Below, in pieces: positions 52,611-62,088 of a DNA stretch of 64,000 nt. The notes under the pieces were generated by a model. It had not been told where the DNA came from. It searched no databases and worked only from the letters and a program-made list of their open reading frames with translations. Source of the DNA: Sandaracinus amylolyticus (GTDB lineage Bacteria > Myxococcota_A > Polyangia > Polyangiales > Sandaracinaceae); the NCBI RefSeq assembly GCF_000737325.1, contig NZ_CP011125.1, positions 9,362,001 through 9,426,000 of the forward strand, written 5' to 3'. The translations under genes were made by a program, and so were the position numbers. How positions within the stretch are numbered: the first letter of the stretch is position 1; the number at the start of each line of letters is the position of its first letter.

Positions 52611-53942
52611 TCAAGCGGCGGGGAAGAGGCTCGTGATCGGATCGACGCGGTAGTCGGTCGCGTCGAGGCCCGCGGCGGCGACGATCGTCGCGGCGACGTG
52701 CTCGGGCATCAGCTGCATGCCGTCGTCGGCCTGGGTGCCGCGCTCGGGATCGACGCGGATCAGGCCGAGATCGTCGGGGTTCGTCGCGCCGAACACGCCG
52801 GGGCGGAGCCCGCCGCACACCACCATCGACGCCGCGAACCAGTGATCGCGACCGCGGGTGCCGTTGAGGCGCGGGGTGCGCGAGAACTCGCTGAACGCGA
52901 TGACCGTCGTGCGCGCGAGATCGGGATCGTCCTGGCGCAGATCCTCGATCAGCGCGGACATCGCGGTGAAGCCCTCGGACAGGCGCGTGGGCTGATCGGT
53001 CGCCCAGTTCGCGTTGTGCGTGTCGTGCCCGCGCGAGAGGCGCACCATCACGCTGCGCGACAGGCCCGTCTTCACGAGCTGCGCCGCGACCGCCGCCTGC
53101 AGGCCCGCGCCGTCGGTCGCGTTCGCCGCGAAGCCGTAGCGCGTGCGCACCTGCTGCATCTCCGCGGAGTCGCCCGCGAAGTCGAAGCGCGACGCGAGGC
53201 CCTCGGACTCGAGCCGCTCCATGCGCGCGATCGAGAGGCGCTGCTCCTCGGCGGGATCGCGCCCTTCGTACGCCGCGCCGATGCACGCGCGCGAGTCCTC
53301 GCGCGCCGCCGCGAGCAGCGCCTCGATCGCGGTCGGCATACGACGCGCGGGTCCCGAGAGCATCGGCATCACCTCGCGCGGGCGATCGAGCTGCAGCGCG
53401 TTCGCCTCCTGCGCGTAGCGGTGGTTGAACGCGGGCAGACCGACCGAGACGAACGGGAGGATCGGCCCCTCGGGCCCGAGCTCGCCGCCGGTCGCGAACA
53501 CGGTGCCCAGCGAGCTGCCGCGCGGCGCGCTGCCCGCGGGCGACATGAACGTGTTCACGTACGCGCGCCCGGTCGGGTGCGCGACGGTGTTCATGTTGAT
53601 GCCGCGGAACACGGTCGTGACGTCGGCGTGCGCGCGCATAGGCGCCATCGGCGCGCCCCACAGCACGCGCGCGCCGCCGAGGTTCACCTCGACCGGCTCG
53701 CGCATCTCGGCGTCGAGCAGATCGGTGCCGAGCTGGATGCCGGGATACGTGCGCGCGGGATCGCGCGCGTCGGGCCCGAGCAGCACGTCCCAGCCGCCCT
53801 CGAAGTAACACGCGACGAGCCGGCGCCCGAGCGGGCGTGGCTGCGCGACGAGGCGCCCGATCGGGCCGAGCGCCGCACCGAACGTCGCGACCGCGCCCAT
53901 GCCGATCGCGCCGCGGAGGAGATGTCGTCGTCCGAGATGCAT
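52611..53942 (-). CDS. DUF1501 family Tat-exported protein
   Basis: 443 residues. Twin-arginine signal GRRHLLRGAIGMGAVATFG. LVACYFEGGWDVLLG near residue 43, HDTHNANW and TVIAFSEFSRTPRLNGTRGRDHW near the C-terminus are DUF1501 landmarks; the family is a distant relative of sulfatases and alkaline phosphatases. The HD..H cluster suggests a metal site. It is made with the haem-motif protein and two lipoproteins, as in planctomycetes where DUF1501 is paired with DUF1549/DUF1553 proteins. Confidence 0.9.
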   Translation of the reverse strand: MHLGRRHLLRGAIGMGAVATFGAALGPIGRLVAQPRPLGRRLVACYFEGGWDVLLGPDARDPARTYPGIQLGTDLLDAEMREPVEVNLGGARVLWGAPMAPMRAHADVTTVFRGINMNTVAHPTGRAYVNTFMSPAGSAPRGSSLGTVFATGGELGPEGPILPFVSVGLPAFNHRYAQEANALQLDRPREVMPMLSGPARRMPTAIEALLAAAREDSRACIGAAYEGRDPAEEQRLSIARMERLESEGLASRFDFAGDSAEMQQVRTRYGFAANATDGAGLQAAVAAQLVKTGLSRSVMVRLSRGHDTHNANWATDQPTRLSEGFTAMSALIEDLRQDDPDLARTTVIAFSEFSRTPRLNGTRGRDHWFAASMVVCGGLRPGVFGATNPDDLGLIRVDPERGTQADDGMQLMPEHVAATIVAAAGLDATDYRVDPITSLFPAA

Positions 53943-53953
53943 CGTCGTCTCCG

Positions 53954-54640
53954 TCAGTACGTGAGGAAGTCGGGGTGGGTCGCGAGGCCGACGCAGAGCG
54001 CTTCCCAGCGCACCGCCTCGACGTCGGCGGCGGTCGCGGTGCGGCTCACGTCGGTCGGCTCGATCGGCGCGTCGAGCAGCTCGAGCCACGGGGTCACGCG
54101 CGGATCGTCGTCGGCGATCACCTCGTGCCCGTGGAAGCGCAGGATCAGGCGGCGCAGGTTCGCGCGGCGCGCGTCGGCGTCGGGCGCGTCGACGTCGATG
54201 CCGCGCAGGATCGCGCGGGCCTCGTCGTCCACCTCGAGCGCGCGATCCGCGGTGATCGCGGCGCGGCACGTCGCGCGCGCGGCATCGCCCACCAGCGTCT
54301 CGAACGCGACCGACATCTGCCGGCCCTCTTCGGTCGTCTGGGTGTAGTCGGGACGCCCGAGCGTCGCGGCCGCGTCCTCGAAGCCCGCCCAGGTCTGCCC
54401 CGTCGCGACCTGCAGCGACGCGTGGATCTGCTGCGCCGAGAGCCGCTCGGGCGCGCGCGCCGGCGGGAGCTCGGCGGGGCCGGTCGGATCGCGATCGATG
54501 ACGTCGCCGGGATCGGGGCCGGGATCGTCGGGCCCGTCGTCGCCGGGATCGGTCCCCGGCGCGCCACACGCGCTCAGGAGCGCGATCAGGAGGTATGCGC
54601 GCCACGCATGGGTCGGCGCCGAGGTATGCGTTCTGCTCAT
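53954..54640 (-). CDS. Small lipoprotein of the DUF1501 operon
   Basis: 228 residues from an ATG that overlaps the upstream stop. Lipobox LIALLSACGAPG (Cys25), an Asp/Gly/Pro-rich linker and a helical body. SAQQIHASLQVATGQTWAG and the final ALCVGLATHPDFLTY resemble the start of DUF1587 and the end of DUF1585, so it may be a shortened DUF1592-type protein without haem motif. It lies 11 bases before the DUF1501 start. Confidence 0.75.
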   Translation of the reverse strand: MSRTHTSAPTHAWRAYLLIALLSACGAPGTDPGDDGPDDPGPDPGDVIDRDPTGPAELPPARAPERLSAQQIHASLQVATGQTWAGFEDAAATLGRPDYTQTTEEGRQMSVAFETLVGDAARATCRAAITADRALEVDDEARAILRGIDVDAPDADARRANLRRLILRFHGHEVIADDDPRVTPWLELLDAPIEPTDVSRTATAADVEAVRWEALCVGLATHPDFLTY

Positions 54641-56097
54641 GGCATCATCCCTCCCTCGATCCAGCGCTCGACGGTGCGGACCATCTCGGCGGGCGCGGGA
54701 TCCATCGGGCTCGGCGGCATCTCGCCGCGCACCATCCGCGCGAGCGCCGAGGGCGCGCGCGCGCGGAACGAGTCGTAGGTGTCGAGGCGCACGCGGCTCG
54801 GCGCGTCCTCGGCGTGACAGGAGACGCAGTGGGTCGCGACGAAGGGCGCGACGTCGCGCTCGAACGAGAGCGGCGCCGTGTCGATCACCTCGTACGCGAT
54901 CGTGCGCGTGACCTCTGCGCCGTCGATCTCCGCGCTCGCGACGAGCTCGTGCCAGCCCGCGGCGCCCATCGGGAGCTCGCCCGCGTCGAACGTGGTCGAC
55001 GCCTCGTCGGCCTCGAACACGACGCTCCCGTCGATCGTCACGCGCGTGGACTCGGCCATCGCGCTGGTCGTGATCACGAGCGCGCGCGCGCCGCTCACGC
55101 GGTCGTCGGGGACGAGACCGCTGATCGAGAGCGTGGCGTCGGTCTCGACGCGGCACAGCTCGGTGGCGGCGATCGACCATGCGGCGCCGGTCGCGTCGGC
55201 GTGGAGATCGTCGCTCGCGAGCTCGATGCGCGACCACTCGCCGTCACGATCGCGACGCGCGATCATCGTCGGCAGGCGCGCCCAGACGCGACCGCCGCCG
55301 ATCGTCACGGACGCGGGCGCGCCCTCGTCGAACACGATCTCGCTCGACGCGCTGCCTTCGATCAGGAAGAGCGACTCGTCGCTCACCGCGGCCGCGAGCG
55401 CGCCCTCGCGCACCATCGCGAGGCCCGGCGGGATCGCCTCGAGCGCGCGCAGCGCGGGCGCCGCGTCGCTCAGGTCGAGGCGCCACGCGCCCGCATCGTC
55501 GGCGAACCACAGCTCGTGGGTCGCGGTGGTGCACGCGCCGCTCGCGAGCGCGAACGGGAACTGCGGCGCGAGCGCGTCGCCCTCGACCGCATAGCGCCAG
55601 AACTGACCGCCCTCGCGCGCGTGCAGGCCGTGCTCGGTCGCGACGAAGAACGGACCGGGCACCTCGGGGTCGCCGCACAGCCAGCGCGGCGTGCCGGTCT
55701 CCGCGGGCACGTGCACGCGGCGCAGACCGCCGGGCACGGCGCGCTCGATCAGGCCGCTCGCGATCCAGGTCGCGGCGCGCGCGTCGTGCGCGACGAGGTA
55801 CGTGGGGCGCGCGGCGGGCGCGTAGGGCAGCGCCCACTCGGTGCCGTCCCGCGCGACGACGCGCAGGGCTTCGTCGCTCGCGAGCCACGCGTCGCCCTCG
55901 GGGCTCGTGTCGAGCAGCGTCTCGCCCTCGCGCAGCGCGACGCACGCGCCGTCGGGCTCGAGCGCGGGCGCGGCGGCGAGCGAGACGCGGATCGGCTCGG
56001 GGTCGGGATCGATCGGACGTGGATCGTCGCGGAGATCACCGCCGAGCTGACCGACGCAGCCGGTGGTGAGGAGCGCGAGGGCGATCGCGTGCCGCAT
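54637..56097 (-). CDS. Propeller-like lipoprotein with C-terminal cytochrome c motif
   Basis: 486 residues from the ATG at 56097; the frame is open further up but that part is shadow. Lipobox LLTTGCVG (Cys15). The middle (about 40-310) has repeated short strands such as GDAWLASDEALRVVARDG and HELWFADDAGAWRLD, suggesting a beta propeller. An Ig-like domain follows. The end is a PSCyt1-like domain with CVSCH and ERWIEGGMMP. First gene of the four-gene operon. It could feed electrons to, or sense redox for, the exported partners. Confidence 0.8.
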   Translation of the reverse strand: MRHAIALALLTTGCVGQLGGDLRDDPRPIDPDPEPIRVSLAAAPALEPDGACVALREGETLLDTSPEGDAWLASDEALRVVARDGTEWALPYAPAARPTYLVAHDARAATWIASGLIERAVPGGLRRVHVPAETGTPRWLCGDPEVPGPFFVATEHGLHAREGGQFWRYAVEGDALAPQFPFALASGACTTATHELWFADDAGAWRLDLSDAAPALRALEAIPPGLAMVREGALAAAVSDESLFLIEGSASSEIVFDEGAPASVTIGGGRVWARLPTMIARRDRDGEWSRIELASDDLHADATGAAWSIAATELCRVETDATLSISGLVPDDRVSGARALVITTSAMAESTRVTIDGSVVFEADEASTTFDAGELPMGAAGWHELVASAEIDGAEVTRTIAYEVIDTAPLSFERDVAPFVATHCVSCHAEDAPSRVRLDTYDSFRARAPSALARMVRGEMPPSPMDPAPAEMVRTVERWIEGGMMP

Positions 56098-56253
56098 GCG
56101 GGGCGCGACATCGCAAGGCGCGATCCAGGCAGGAATACGCGGAATTCGAGCCAATCCGAAGCGATGCGCGACGTGGTGGTCGCAGGCGATCGGGAGCAGC
56201 AGGCGAGGGGTGCGACCGAGCGGTCGCAGGCGACGGCGTCGTATGCTCGGCGC

Positions 56254-56940
56254 ATGAGGCGACGCGGGGCGCTCGTCGTGATCGCGATCGTGCTGATCGT
56301 CGGCGCGCTCGGCGTGGTCGTGCGCGAGGGGCTCCCGGTCGCAGCGCGCGCGACGTCGACGAGCGCCGCGAGCGCGCCCGCGTCGTCGCCCCCCGAAGCG
56401 GCGTCGGTCGCCGAGCCCGCCTCGCCGCCGACGACGACGCCGATGACGACGACGACGCCGCCGACGACGACGCAGCGCGAGGCGGAGCGAGCGCGCGAAC
56501 GTCGGGAGGTCGAGGTGGTGCGACGCGCGATCGAAGAAGCACGCCGCGCACGGATCGACGAGCTCGCGCGCACGAGCGCGCCGCCGCGCGACGAGGACGA
56601 CGCGGTGGGCCGCCTCGATCCCGAGTACGTCCGGAGCGCGGTCCGTGAGGTGCTGCCGCTCCTCGGCGAGTGTTACGAGCTCGCGCGCGATGCCGCGCAG
56701 CGTGAAGGCGAGGACGATCCCGAGGGACGTCTGGTCACGCGATTCGTGATCGGTGGCGAGCCCGGCGTCGGCGGCGTGATCGAAGAAGCCGAGGTGATGG
56801 AGGCGAGCACGCTGCGCGACGCGGTGCTCGAGGAGTGCTTCGTCGAGACGCTGCGGACGATCGAGCTCCCGGCGCCGGAGGCGGGCGGACGGGTGGAGGT
56901 GCACTACCCGTTCGCGCTGAGCCCCGAGGACGACGACTGA
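56254..56940 (+). CDS. AgmX/PglI-like C-terminal domain protein
   Basis: 228 residues. N-terminal membrane helix (LVVIAIVLIVGALGVVV), a long Ala/Ser/Pro/Thr linker (PTTTPMTTTTPPTTTQ) and a charged helix (AERARERREVEVVRRAIEE). The folded end has VREVLPLLGECYELA and VLEECFVETLRTIELP, matching TonB-C-like AgmX domains with two cysteines. Layout: inner-membrane anchor, periplasmic spacer, binding domain. It converges on the VWA gene. Confidence 0.8.
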   Translation: MRRRGALVVIAIVLIVGALGVVVREGLPVAARATSTSAASAPASSPPEAASVAEPASPPTTTPMTTTTPPTTTQREAERARERREVEVVRRAIEEARRARIDELARTSAPPRDEDDAVGRLDPEYVRSAVREVLPLLGECYELARDAAQREGEDDPEGRLVTRFVIGGEPGVGGVIEEAEVMEASTLRDAVLEECFVETLRTIELPAPEAGGRVEVHYPFALSPEDDD

Positions 56941-56968
56941 CGGGCCGGCGACGCCCCGCCGCGGACGG

Positions 56969-57002
56969 CGCGAGGGCCGGGCGCTCGGCCCGGCCCTTCG
57001 CG
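56969..57002. terminator. Two-way hairpin between converging genes
   Basis: The stem agggccgggc/gcccggccct has a five-base loop and is extended by cgcg/cgcg with one bulged base. It lies in the 72 bases between the stops of the AgmX-type and VWA genes and could serve both strands. Confidence 0.7.
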
Positions 57003-57012
57003 CGCTCGAGCA

Positions 57013-58962
57013 TCACTCGAGCACGATGTCGCCGCCCTCGGGCGGCACGACGATGTAGACCTCGCGCTCGTCGAGATCCGCGACGCCGTTGCCCACGACG
57101 ATGATCCGCGCGCGGAAGATCTGCGCGGTCTCCGCGGGCGGGCGCACGTCGTTCCAGAAGTCGACGGTGAACTCGACCTCGGTGCCCGGGATCACGCCGT
57201 AGAACGTCGTGGTGTCGCGGCTCGAGTACGTGACGCCGGGCATCGCGCCCGAGACGCCACCGGGGCCGTATCCCTCGAGCGGCACGATCGACTCGATGAA
57301 CGTCGTCGCGTCGAACTCGTCGGGGTTGCCCGCGACGTTCGTGGTGCGCGTCGAGACGTCCTGCGGCGTGCCCGAGACCACGCTGCGGATGCCCTCGATG
57401 ATCTGGTTCGCGGTCGTCGACGCCGCGCCGGTGTAGACGAGCGGCGCGCCCGCCGAGCTCACGGTGCCGGTCTGCATCGCGAGCGCGCGCAGATCCGCGC
57501 CCGCCGCCGTGCCGCCCGTGCCGGTGCCGACGTTCACGCCGATCGCGCGCGCCCCGAGATCGTTGAGCGCGGTGACCGCTTGCGCGAAGGTGTGCGCGGC
57601 GCTCGCGACCGGGCCCGCGTACGGCACGCTCCAGCTCGTGCTCGTCGTGGTGCCGTTGTGGAACGGCGCATCGGTCACGGTCACGACGATCGGCAGCGCG
57701 CCCGGTCGGAAGCACGGATAGCCGCGCCGCGCGTCGGTCTCGCCCGCGACCGGCGCGCACGTCTTGGCGGCGATCGTGCTCGTGCCGGTGCGGTCGTTCG
57801 GATAGCTCAGGCCCATGCCCGTCGCGGTGAGATAGATCGCCTCGGTGCCGCTCTCCGGGATGTCGAAGCCGCCGTTCACGCGCAGCGCGAGCGCCGCGTT
57901 CACGCGCGCGAGGTCGCCGGTGATGTCGACGTCGTGGGTGTACGGCGCGTCGTCGCGCGGCAGCGCGACCGAGCAGTAACGCGGCGCGGTGCCCGGGCAC
58001 GTCGAGCCGGTCGAGAGCGCGCCGCAGAACGCGCTCGAGGTGCAGGGCTCGACGCAGCGGTTGATGCGCGTGTCGCAGACGCTCGTCCCGCTCGCGAGCG
58101 CGCGGCAGGTCCCGTTCGACGCGCACGCGATCGGATCGCCGAACGAGTCGACGTAGTAGATCGGCTCCGCTTCCGAGGTGTTGCCGTAGGGCTCGACCGG
58201 GAAGTCGTCGTAGTGGCCCACGCCGAACTGCGCGTCGGGCACCAGGCGCGCGACCTCGGTCGCGATGCGCATGAGCGACGAGTTCACGTCGTCGATCGCG
58301 GTCTGCATCGAGCCCGTGGTGTCGATCAGGAAGTACACGTCGGCGCGCGCGATCGCGGTCCCGAAGCGCAGCGGCCGCATCTCGTGATCGCCCTCGTAGG
58401 GGAGGACCACGAAGAAGTCGCCCTCGGGGATCGTGCTCGTCGCGTCGGTCGGGCTCGTGCCCGAGCCGCGCACTTCGCCGAGATCGCTCACGCCGTCGCC
58501 GTCGCTGTCGACCCGCGTCGCGTCGGTGCCGAGCTCGCGCTCCTCGGCGTCGGTGAGGCCGTCGTTGTCGCTGTCGGCGTCGAGGAAGTCGGGCACCGTG
58601 TCGCGATCGGTGTCGCGCGGCGGGCACGCGTCGCGGCGCTCCTCGGAGTCGGGCGCGCCGTCGCCGTCGGAGTCGTCGTCCATCGCGTTCGGCGTCGTGT
58701 CTCCGTCGCTGTCGGCGCTGCCCTCGAACGCGTCGGGGATGCCGTCGCCGTCGGCGTCGGGGCCGGCGCACGGGCCGGTGGGAGCGCCGGCGTCGTCACC
58801 GGTGCCGGCATCGGTGCCGCCGCCCGCGTCGACGACGCCGGGGCCGCTGTCGCGCGTCGGACGCGATGGCGTGGGGTCGTCGCACGCGGTCGCGAGGCAC
58901 AGCGCAGCGAGCGCGACGAAGGGAACACCACGACCCTCGAGCGGGAGCAAGCGAAGTCCCAT
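57013..58962 (-). CDS. VWA-domain lipoprotein with calcium-binding repeats
   Basis: 649 residues from the ATG at 58962. Lipobox LCLATACDD (Cys26). Residues about 65-175 are thrombospondin-type-3-like calcium repeats: [20 protein letters not shown] and [16 protein letters not shown] von Willebrand A domain follows with [16 protein letters not shown] (DxTxS) and a later [12 protein letters not shown] Cys-rich insert ([19 protein letters not shown] and so on, about 270-320) interrupts the A domain. It probably binds proteins or surfaces through metal ions. It is divergent from the RCC1-repeat gene. Confidence 0.88.
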   Translation of the reverse strand: MGLRLLPLEGRGVPFVALAALCLATACDDPTPSRPTRDSGPGVVDAGGGTDAGTGDDAGAPTGPCAGPDADGDGIPDAFEGSADSDGDTTPNAMDDDSDGDGAPDSEERRDACPPRDTDRDTVPDFLDADSDNDGLTDAEERELGTDATRVDSDGDGVSDLGEVRGSGTSPTDATSTIPEGDFFVVLPYEGDHEMRPLRFGTAIARADVYFLIDTTGSMQTAIDDVNSSLMRIATEVARLVPDAQFGVGHYDDFPVEPYGNTSEAEPIYYVDSFGDPIACASNGTCRALASGTSVCDTRINRCVEPCTSSAFCGALSTGSTCPGTAPRYCSVALPRDDAPYTHDVDITGDLARVNAALALRVNGGFDIPESGTEAIYLTATGMGLSYPNDRTGTSTIAAKTCAPVAGETDARRGYPCFRPGALPIVVTVTDAPFHNGTTTSTSWSVPYAGPVASAAHTFAQAVTALNDLGARAIGVNVGTGTGGTAAGADLRALAMQTGTVSSAGAPLVYTGAASTTANQIIEGIRSVVSGTPQDVSTRTTNVAGNPDEFDATTFIESIVPLEGYGPGGVSGAMPGVTYSSRDTTTFYGVIPGTEVEFTVDFWNDVRPPAETAQIFRARIIVVGNGVADLDEREVYIVVPPEGGDIVLE

Positions 58963-59081
58963 GCAGCCCTCCGCGGCGCGCGTCTGGAGCACGCCAGATC
59001 GACGAGGATACGTCGACTCGTGCTCCGCGGTGAACATCGCGCACGACTGTCGCCAGGTGGCGCCTGCTATCGTGCGGGCGG

Positions 59082-61013
59082 ATGTTCCGCGCAGCACCAC
59101 TGTGCACGCTCGTCGGCGCGGCGATGCTCGCGTGCGCGCCCGCGGAGCGCGCGCTCGAGTGGGAGTACGTCGTCCGCGACGCCGATCGCGCCGCGCTCGC
59201 GGTCGCGTACGAAGCGCGCGTGCTCGACGAAGGCTGCGACGACGCGACGGTGCGATGGCGCGCGCGCTGGCGCAGCGACGAGAGCGCCAGCGCGCCTCCG
59301 ATCCTCCCGCCCGGCAGCTACGGCCTCGTGGTGATCGCGCTCGACGAGACCTGTCGACCGGTCGCTGCGGCGTGTCGCGCGATCGATCTGCCACGCGCGC
59401 CCGATCAGGTCGTGCGCCTCGAGCTGCTACCCGCCGACGGCAGCGCCTGCGGGATGTGCGACGCGGGCGTGTGCCCCGAGGACGACGATCCTCTCCCCTT
59501 CGCGACCTGCGACGCGACGCGCGAGGCGGGCGCGAGCTGCAGCGACGGCCGCGACGACGACTGCGATCGCACCACCGACTGCGGCGACGCCGACTGCCAG
59601 GGCACGAGCGCGTGCGCGTGCGAAGAGGGCGGATGCGGCGAGTGCGAGCGCTGCGTCGACGGTCGCTGCATCGCGGTCTCGGACGAGGCCGCGTGCACGA
59701 CCGCGGCCGGTCCGGGTCGCTGCGTGCGCGGCGCGTGCTGCAACGGATGCGCGCTCGACGACGCGTGCGCGCCGGGCACGTCACCGGGGCTCTGCGGCGT
59801 GCCGGGCGGCGAGTGCGTCGCGTGCGGGTGCCCTTCGCTCGACGGCTGCGAGGCGGGCGCGTGCATCGAGCGCGGCAACGCGATCGAGATCGCCGCGGGG
59901 CCCGACTACACGTGCGCGCTCGAGAGCTCGGGGCGCGCGCAGTGCTGGGGCGACGGGCGCGCCGGACGCCTCGGCACCGACGCGACGACGATCGAGGAGA
60001 CGCCCGCGATCGTGCGGTGCACGAACGGATCGACGAGCTGCGAGGACTGGCGCGACCTCTCGCTCGGCACCTCGCACGCGTGCGCGATCCGCGCGAGCAG
60101 CGGGCGCGATCGCGTCGCGTGCTGGGGCGGCAACGAGCACCTGCAGCTCGGGCGCGGCGTGGTGTCGGGCACGCCGATCCCGGGGCTCGCGGGCGGTCCG
60201 TTCGGCGTGATGGACAGCATGCTGTGGGCGGTCGACGTCGCGGCGGGCGACGCGTTCACGTGCGCGATCGGACGCGACATGGCGGTGACCCCGACCGAAG
60301 GGCGCTTGTTCTGCTGGGGCTCGATCGCCGAGGGCCGCCTCGGCGTGATGGCGACCTCGGATCGCGGCAGCCCGACGATCGTGCCGGTGATGGGCGATCC
60401 CGATCTCATGGCGGTCGCGGTCGGGCGCGCGCACGGGTGCGTGCTCGCGAGCGACGGCGCGCTCTTCTGTTGGGGCTCCAACGATCACGGACAGGTCGGC
60501 ACCGGCTCGACCGACGCGACGGTCGCGGTGCCGACGCGCATCACCGGCACGTTCGCCGCGGTCGCCGCGGGCGGCGATCACACCTGCGCGCGCCGGCTCA
60601 CCGGCACGCCGGTGCGCGAGCGCGTCGAGTGCTGGGGGCGCAACGACGCGGGGCAGCTCGGGCTCGGAGATCGTGGAGATCGCAACCGTCCGGTGCCGCT
60701 CGCGGAGTTCCCCAACGGCGCGTACCCGATGGCGCTCGGCAGCGCGCACACGTGCGTGCTCGACACGATGGGGCGCCTCTCGTGCTTCGGTGACGACTCG
60801 CGTGGTCAGATCGGCGCCGCGGCGGGCGCGGACACGTCGCTGCCGATGCCGGTGCTCGTCGGGCGGACCTGGAAGTCGGTCGCCGCGGGCGGCGATCACA
60901 CGTGCGTGGTCGGGATGGGCGGCGAGATCGTCTGCTGGGGCGACAACACGACGGGCGAGTGCGGGCGCGCGCCGATGAGCGCCGCGGTCGAGCCCGGCCG
61001 CGTCTGTCTGTGA
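59082..61013 (+). CDS. RCC1-repeat lipoprotein
   Basis: 643 residues. Lipobox AAMLACAP (Cys18). A beta domain (about 25-115) is followed by a Cys-rich region (about 120-265, with [15 protein letters not shown] and [17 protein letters not shown]). Then at least six RCC1-type repeats carry the C-x-W-G signature: [60 protein letters not shown] and [12 protein letters not shown]. Each pairs with a HACAI- or HTCVL-like cysteine, so disulfides likely lock the blades. Predicted surface propeller. The next gene starts 20 bases later. Confidence 0.88.
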   Translation: MFRAAPLCTLVGAAMLACAPAERALEWEYVVRDADRAALAVAYEARVLDEGCDDATVRWRARWRSDESASAPPILPPGSYGLVVIALDETCRPVAAACRAIDLPRAPDQVVRLELLPADGSACGMCDAGVCPEDDDPLPFATCDATREAGASCSDGRDDDCDRTTDCGDADCQGTSACACEEGGCGECERCVDGRCIAVSDEAACTTAAGPGRCVRGACCNGCALDDACAPGTSPGLCGVPGGECVACGCPSLDGCEAGACIERGNAIEIAAGPDYTCALESSGRAQCWGDGRAGRLGTDATTIEETPAIVRCTNGSTSCEDWRDLSLGTSHACAIRASSGRDRVACWGGNEHLQLGRGVVSGTPIPGLAGGPFGVMDSMLWAVDVAAGDAFTCAIGRDMAVTPTEGRLFCWGSIAEGRLGVMATSDRGSPTIVPVMGDPDLMAVAVGRAHGCVLASDGALFCWGSNDHGQVGTGSTDATVAVPTRITGTFAAVAAGGDHTCARRLTGTPVRERVECWGRNDAGQLGLGDRGDRNRPVPLAEFPNGAYPMALGSAHTCVLDTMGRLSCFGDDSRGQIGAAAGADTSLPMPVLVGRTWKSVAAGGDHTCVVGMGGEIVCWGDNTTGECGRAPMSAAVEPGRVCL

Positions 61014-61032
61014 CGCGAGTACCCTCGTCGCG

Positions 61033-61890
61033 ATGACGGAGATCGTCCCGATCGCGTCGCTCCGCGAGGGCTCGGTCGCGCGGGTGCGCGGGCGCGTGCG
61101 GCGTGCGCACGAGGTGATCACGTCGTCGCTCGGGCAGCGCGCGTGCGTCTACTGGGACGTGCGACAGGGGCTCGCGAGCGCGCCCCACGCGCACGGCGCG
61201 GTCGACTTCTGGCTCGAGGACGCGAGCGGGCGCGTGCTGATCCGCGCGGCGTCGATGCGCGTGGAGGCGCGCGCGCAGCGACGCGAGGAGGTGCTCGGCC
61301 AGGTCGCGCGCGACATCGACGACGTGTCGCGGCGACAGCGCGCGGTGAAGGACGCGATCCGCCGCGGCGAGGGCGGGACGGCGAAGGCGCTCCACGCGGA
61401 GCGGCGACGCCTCGCGGAGCTCGCGACGCTGCTCTGCGCGATGCGCGCGCACGCGCGAGGACGCGTGCACGTCGGAGGCTCGCTGCAGGGCCAGGACGCG
61501 TGGATCCGCGCGCACGCCGAGACCGCGGAGAGCGGGCCCGGCGCGTCGACGCTGCGGCTCGTGATCGAGCAGTGGGAGGTCGTGCTCGAGGAGCGCGACG
61601 AGGTGGAGATCGAGGGCGAGTGCGCGCTCGAGGCCGCGCCGCCGGGCACCGGCCCGGGCGGGTACCGAGAGCGCGCGAGCTGCCTCGCGCTGCGCGCGCC
61701 CTCGGGCGGGACGCTCGAGGTGCGCGGCGTCGGCGCGACGGGCGCGGGCGAGCCGATCGCGCGGCATCCGTCGCGGCGCGCGCCCCCGGTCGTGCCCGAG
61801 CGGCCTGCGACCGATCCCGGCCGCGTGCTCACCGGCGCGGTCGCGGTGGTGGTGGGCGTGCTCGTGCTGCTCGCGTGGCTGACGCGCTGA
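61033..61890 (+). CDS. GIDE-like membrane protein
   Basis: 285 residues. The N-terminal part (VARVRGRVRRAHEVITSSLG, then RACVYWDVRQG and LEDASGRVLIRA) resembles the GIDE domain of MULAN-type membrane proteins, which in bacteria lack the RING finger. A charged helix follows (about 80-130). A single membrane helix ends the protein (LTGAVAVVVGVLVLLAWL), so it is C-terminally anchored. Role unknown; in bacteria GIDE-like proteins sit beside membrane-stress or defence genes, but no such context is seen here. The family call is tentative. Confidence 0.5.
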   Translation: MTEIVPIASLREGSVARVRGRVRRAHEVITSSLGQRACVYWDVRQGLASAPHAHGAVDFWLEDASGRVLIRAASMRVEARAQRREEVLGQVARDIDDVSRRQRAVKDAIRRGEGGTAKALHAERRRLAELATLLCAMRAHARGRVHVGGSLQGQDAWIRAHAETAESGPGASTLRLVIEQWEVVLEERDEVEIEGECALEAAPPGTGPGGYRERASCLALRAPSGGTLEVRGVGATGAGEPIARHPSRRAPPVVPERPATDPGRVLTGAVAVVVGVLVLLAWLTR

Positions 61891-61898
61891 GCGCGCGC

Positions 61899-61950
61899 GG
61901 ACGGACGAATCGGCTGCGCTCGCGCTTCTTGGAAGCCGAATCGTCCGTCC
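61899..61950 (+). terminator. Long hairpin after the GIDE-like gene
   Basis: Arms ggacggacgaatcggct (61899-61915) and agccgaatcgtccgtcc (61934-61950) pair over 17 bases with one mismatch and an 18-base loop. A third, shorter copy of the arm, cgacggacgattcgtccg, occurs at about 61961-61978 and could compete. No gene lies between 61891 and 62088. Confidence 0.6.
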
Positions 61951-62088
61951 AGCGTGCCTGCGACGGACGATTCGTCCGCACGCGCGGCGCACGTGCGCGC
62001 ACGGTCGTCGCGCGCGTGGATCGCGAGGATTTCTCGGCTCCGCGCGCTGGCGCGGGACGTGATGAGGGGCGAGGCCGAGGAGGTTCTC

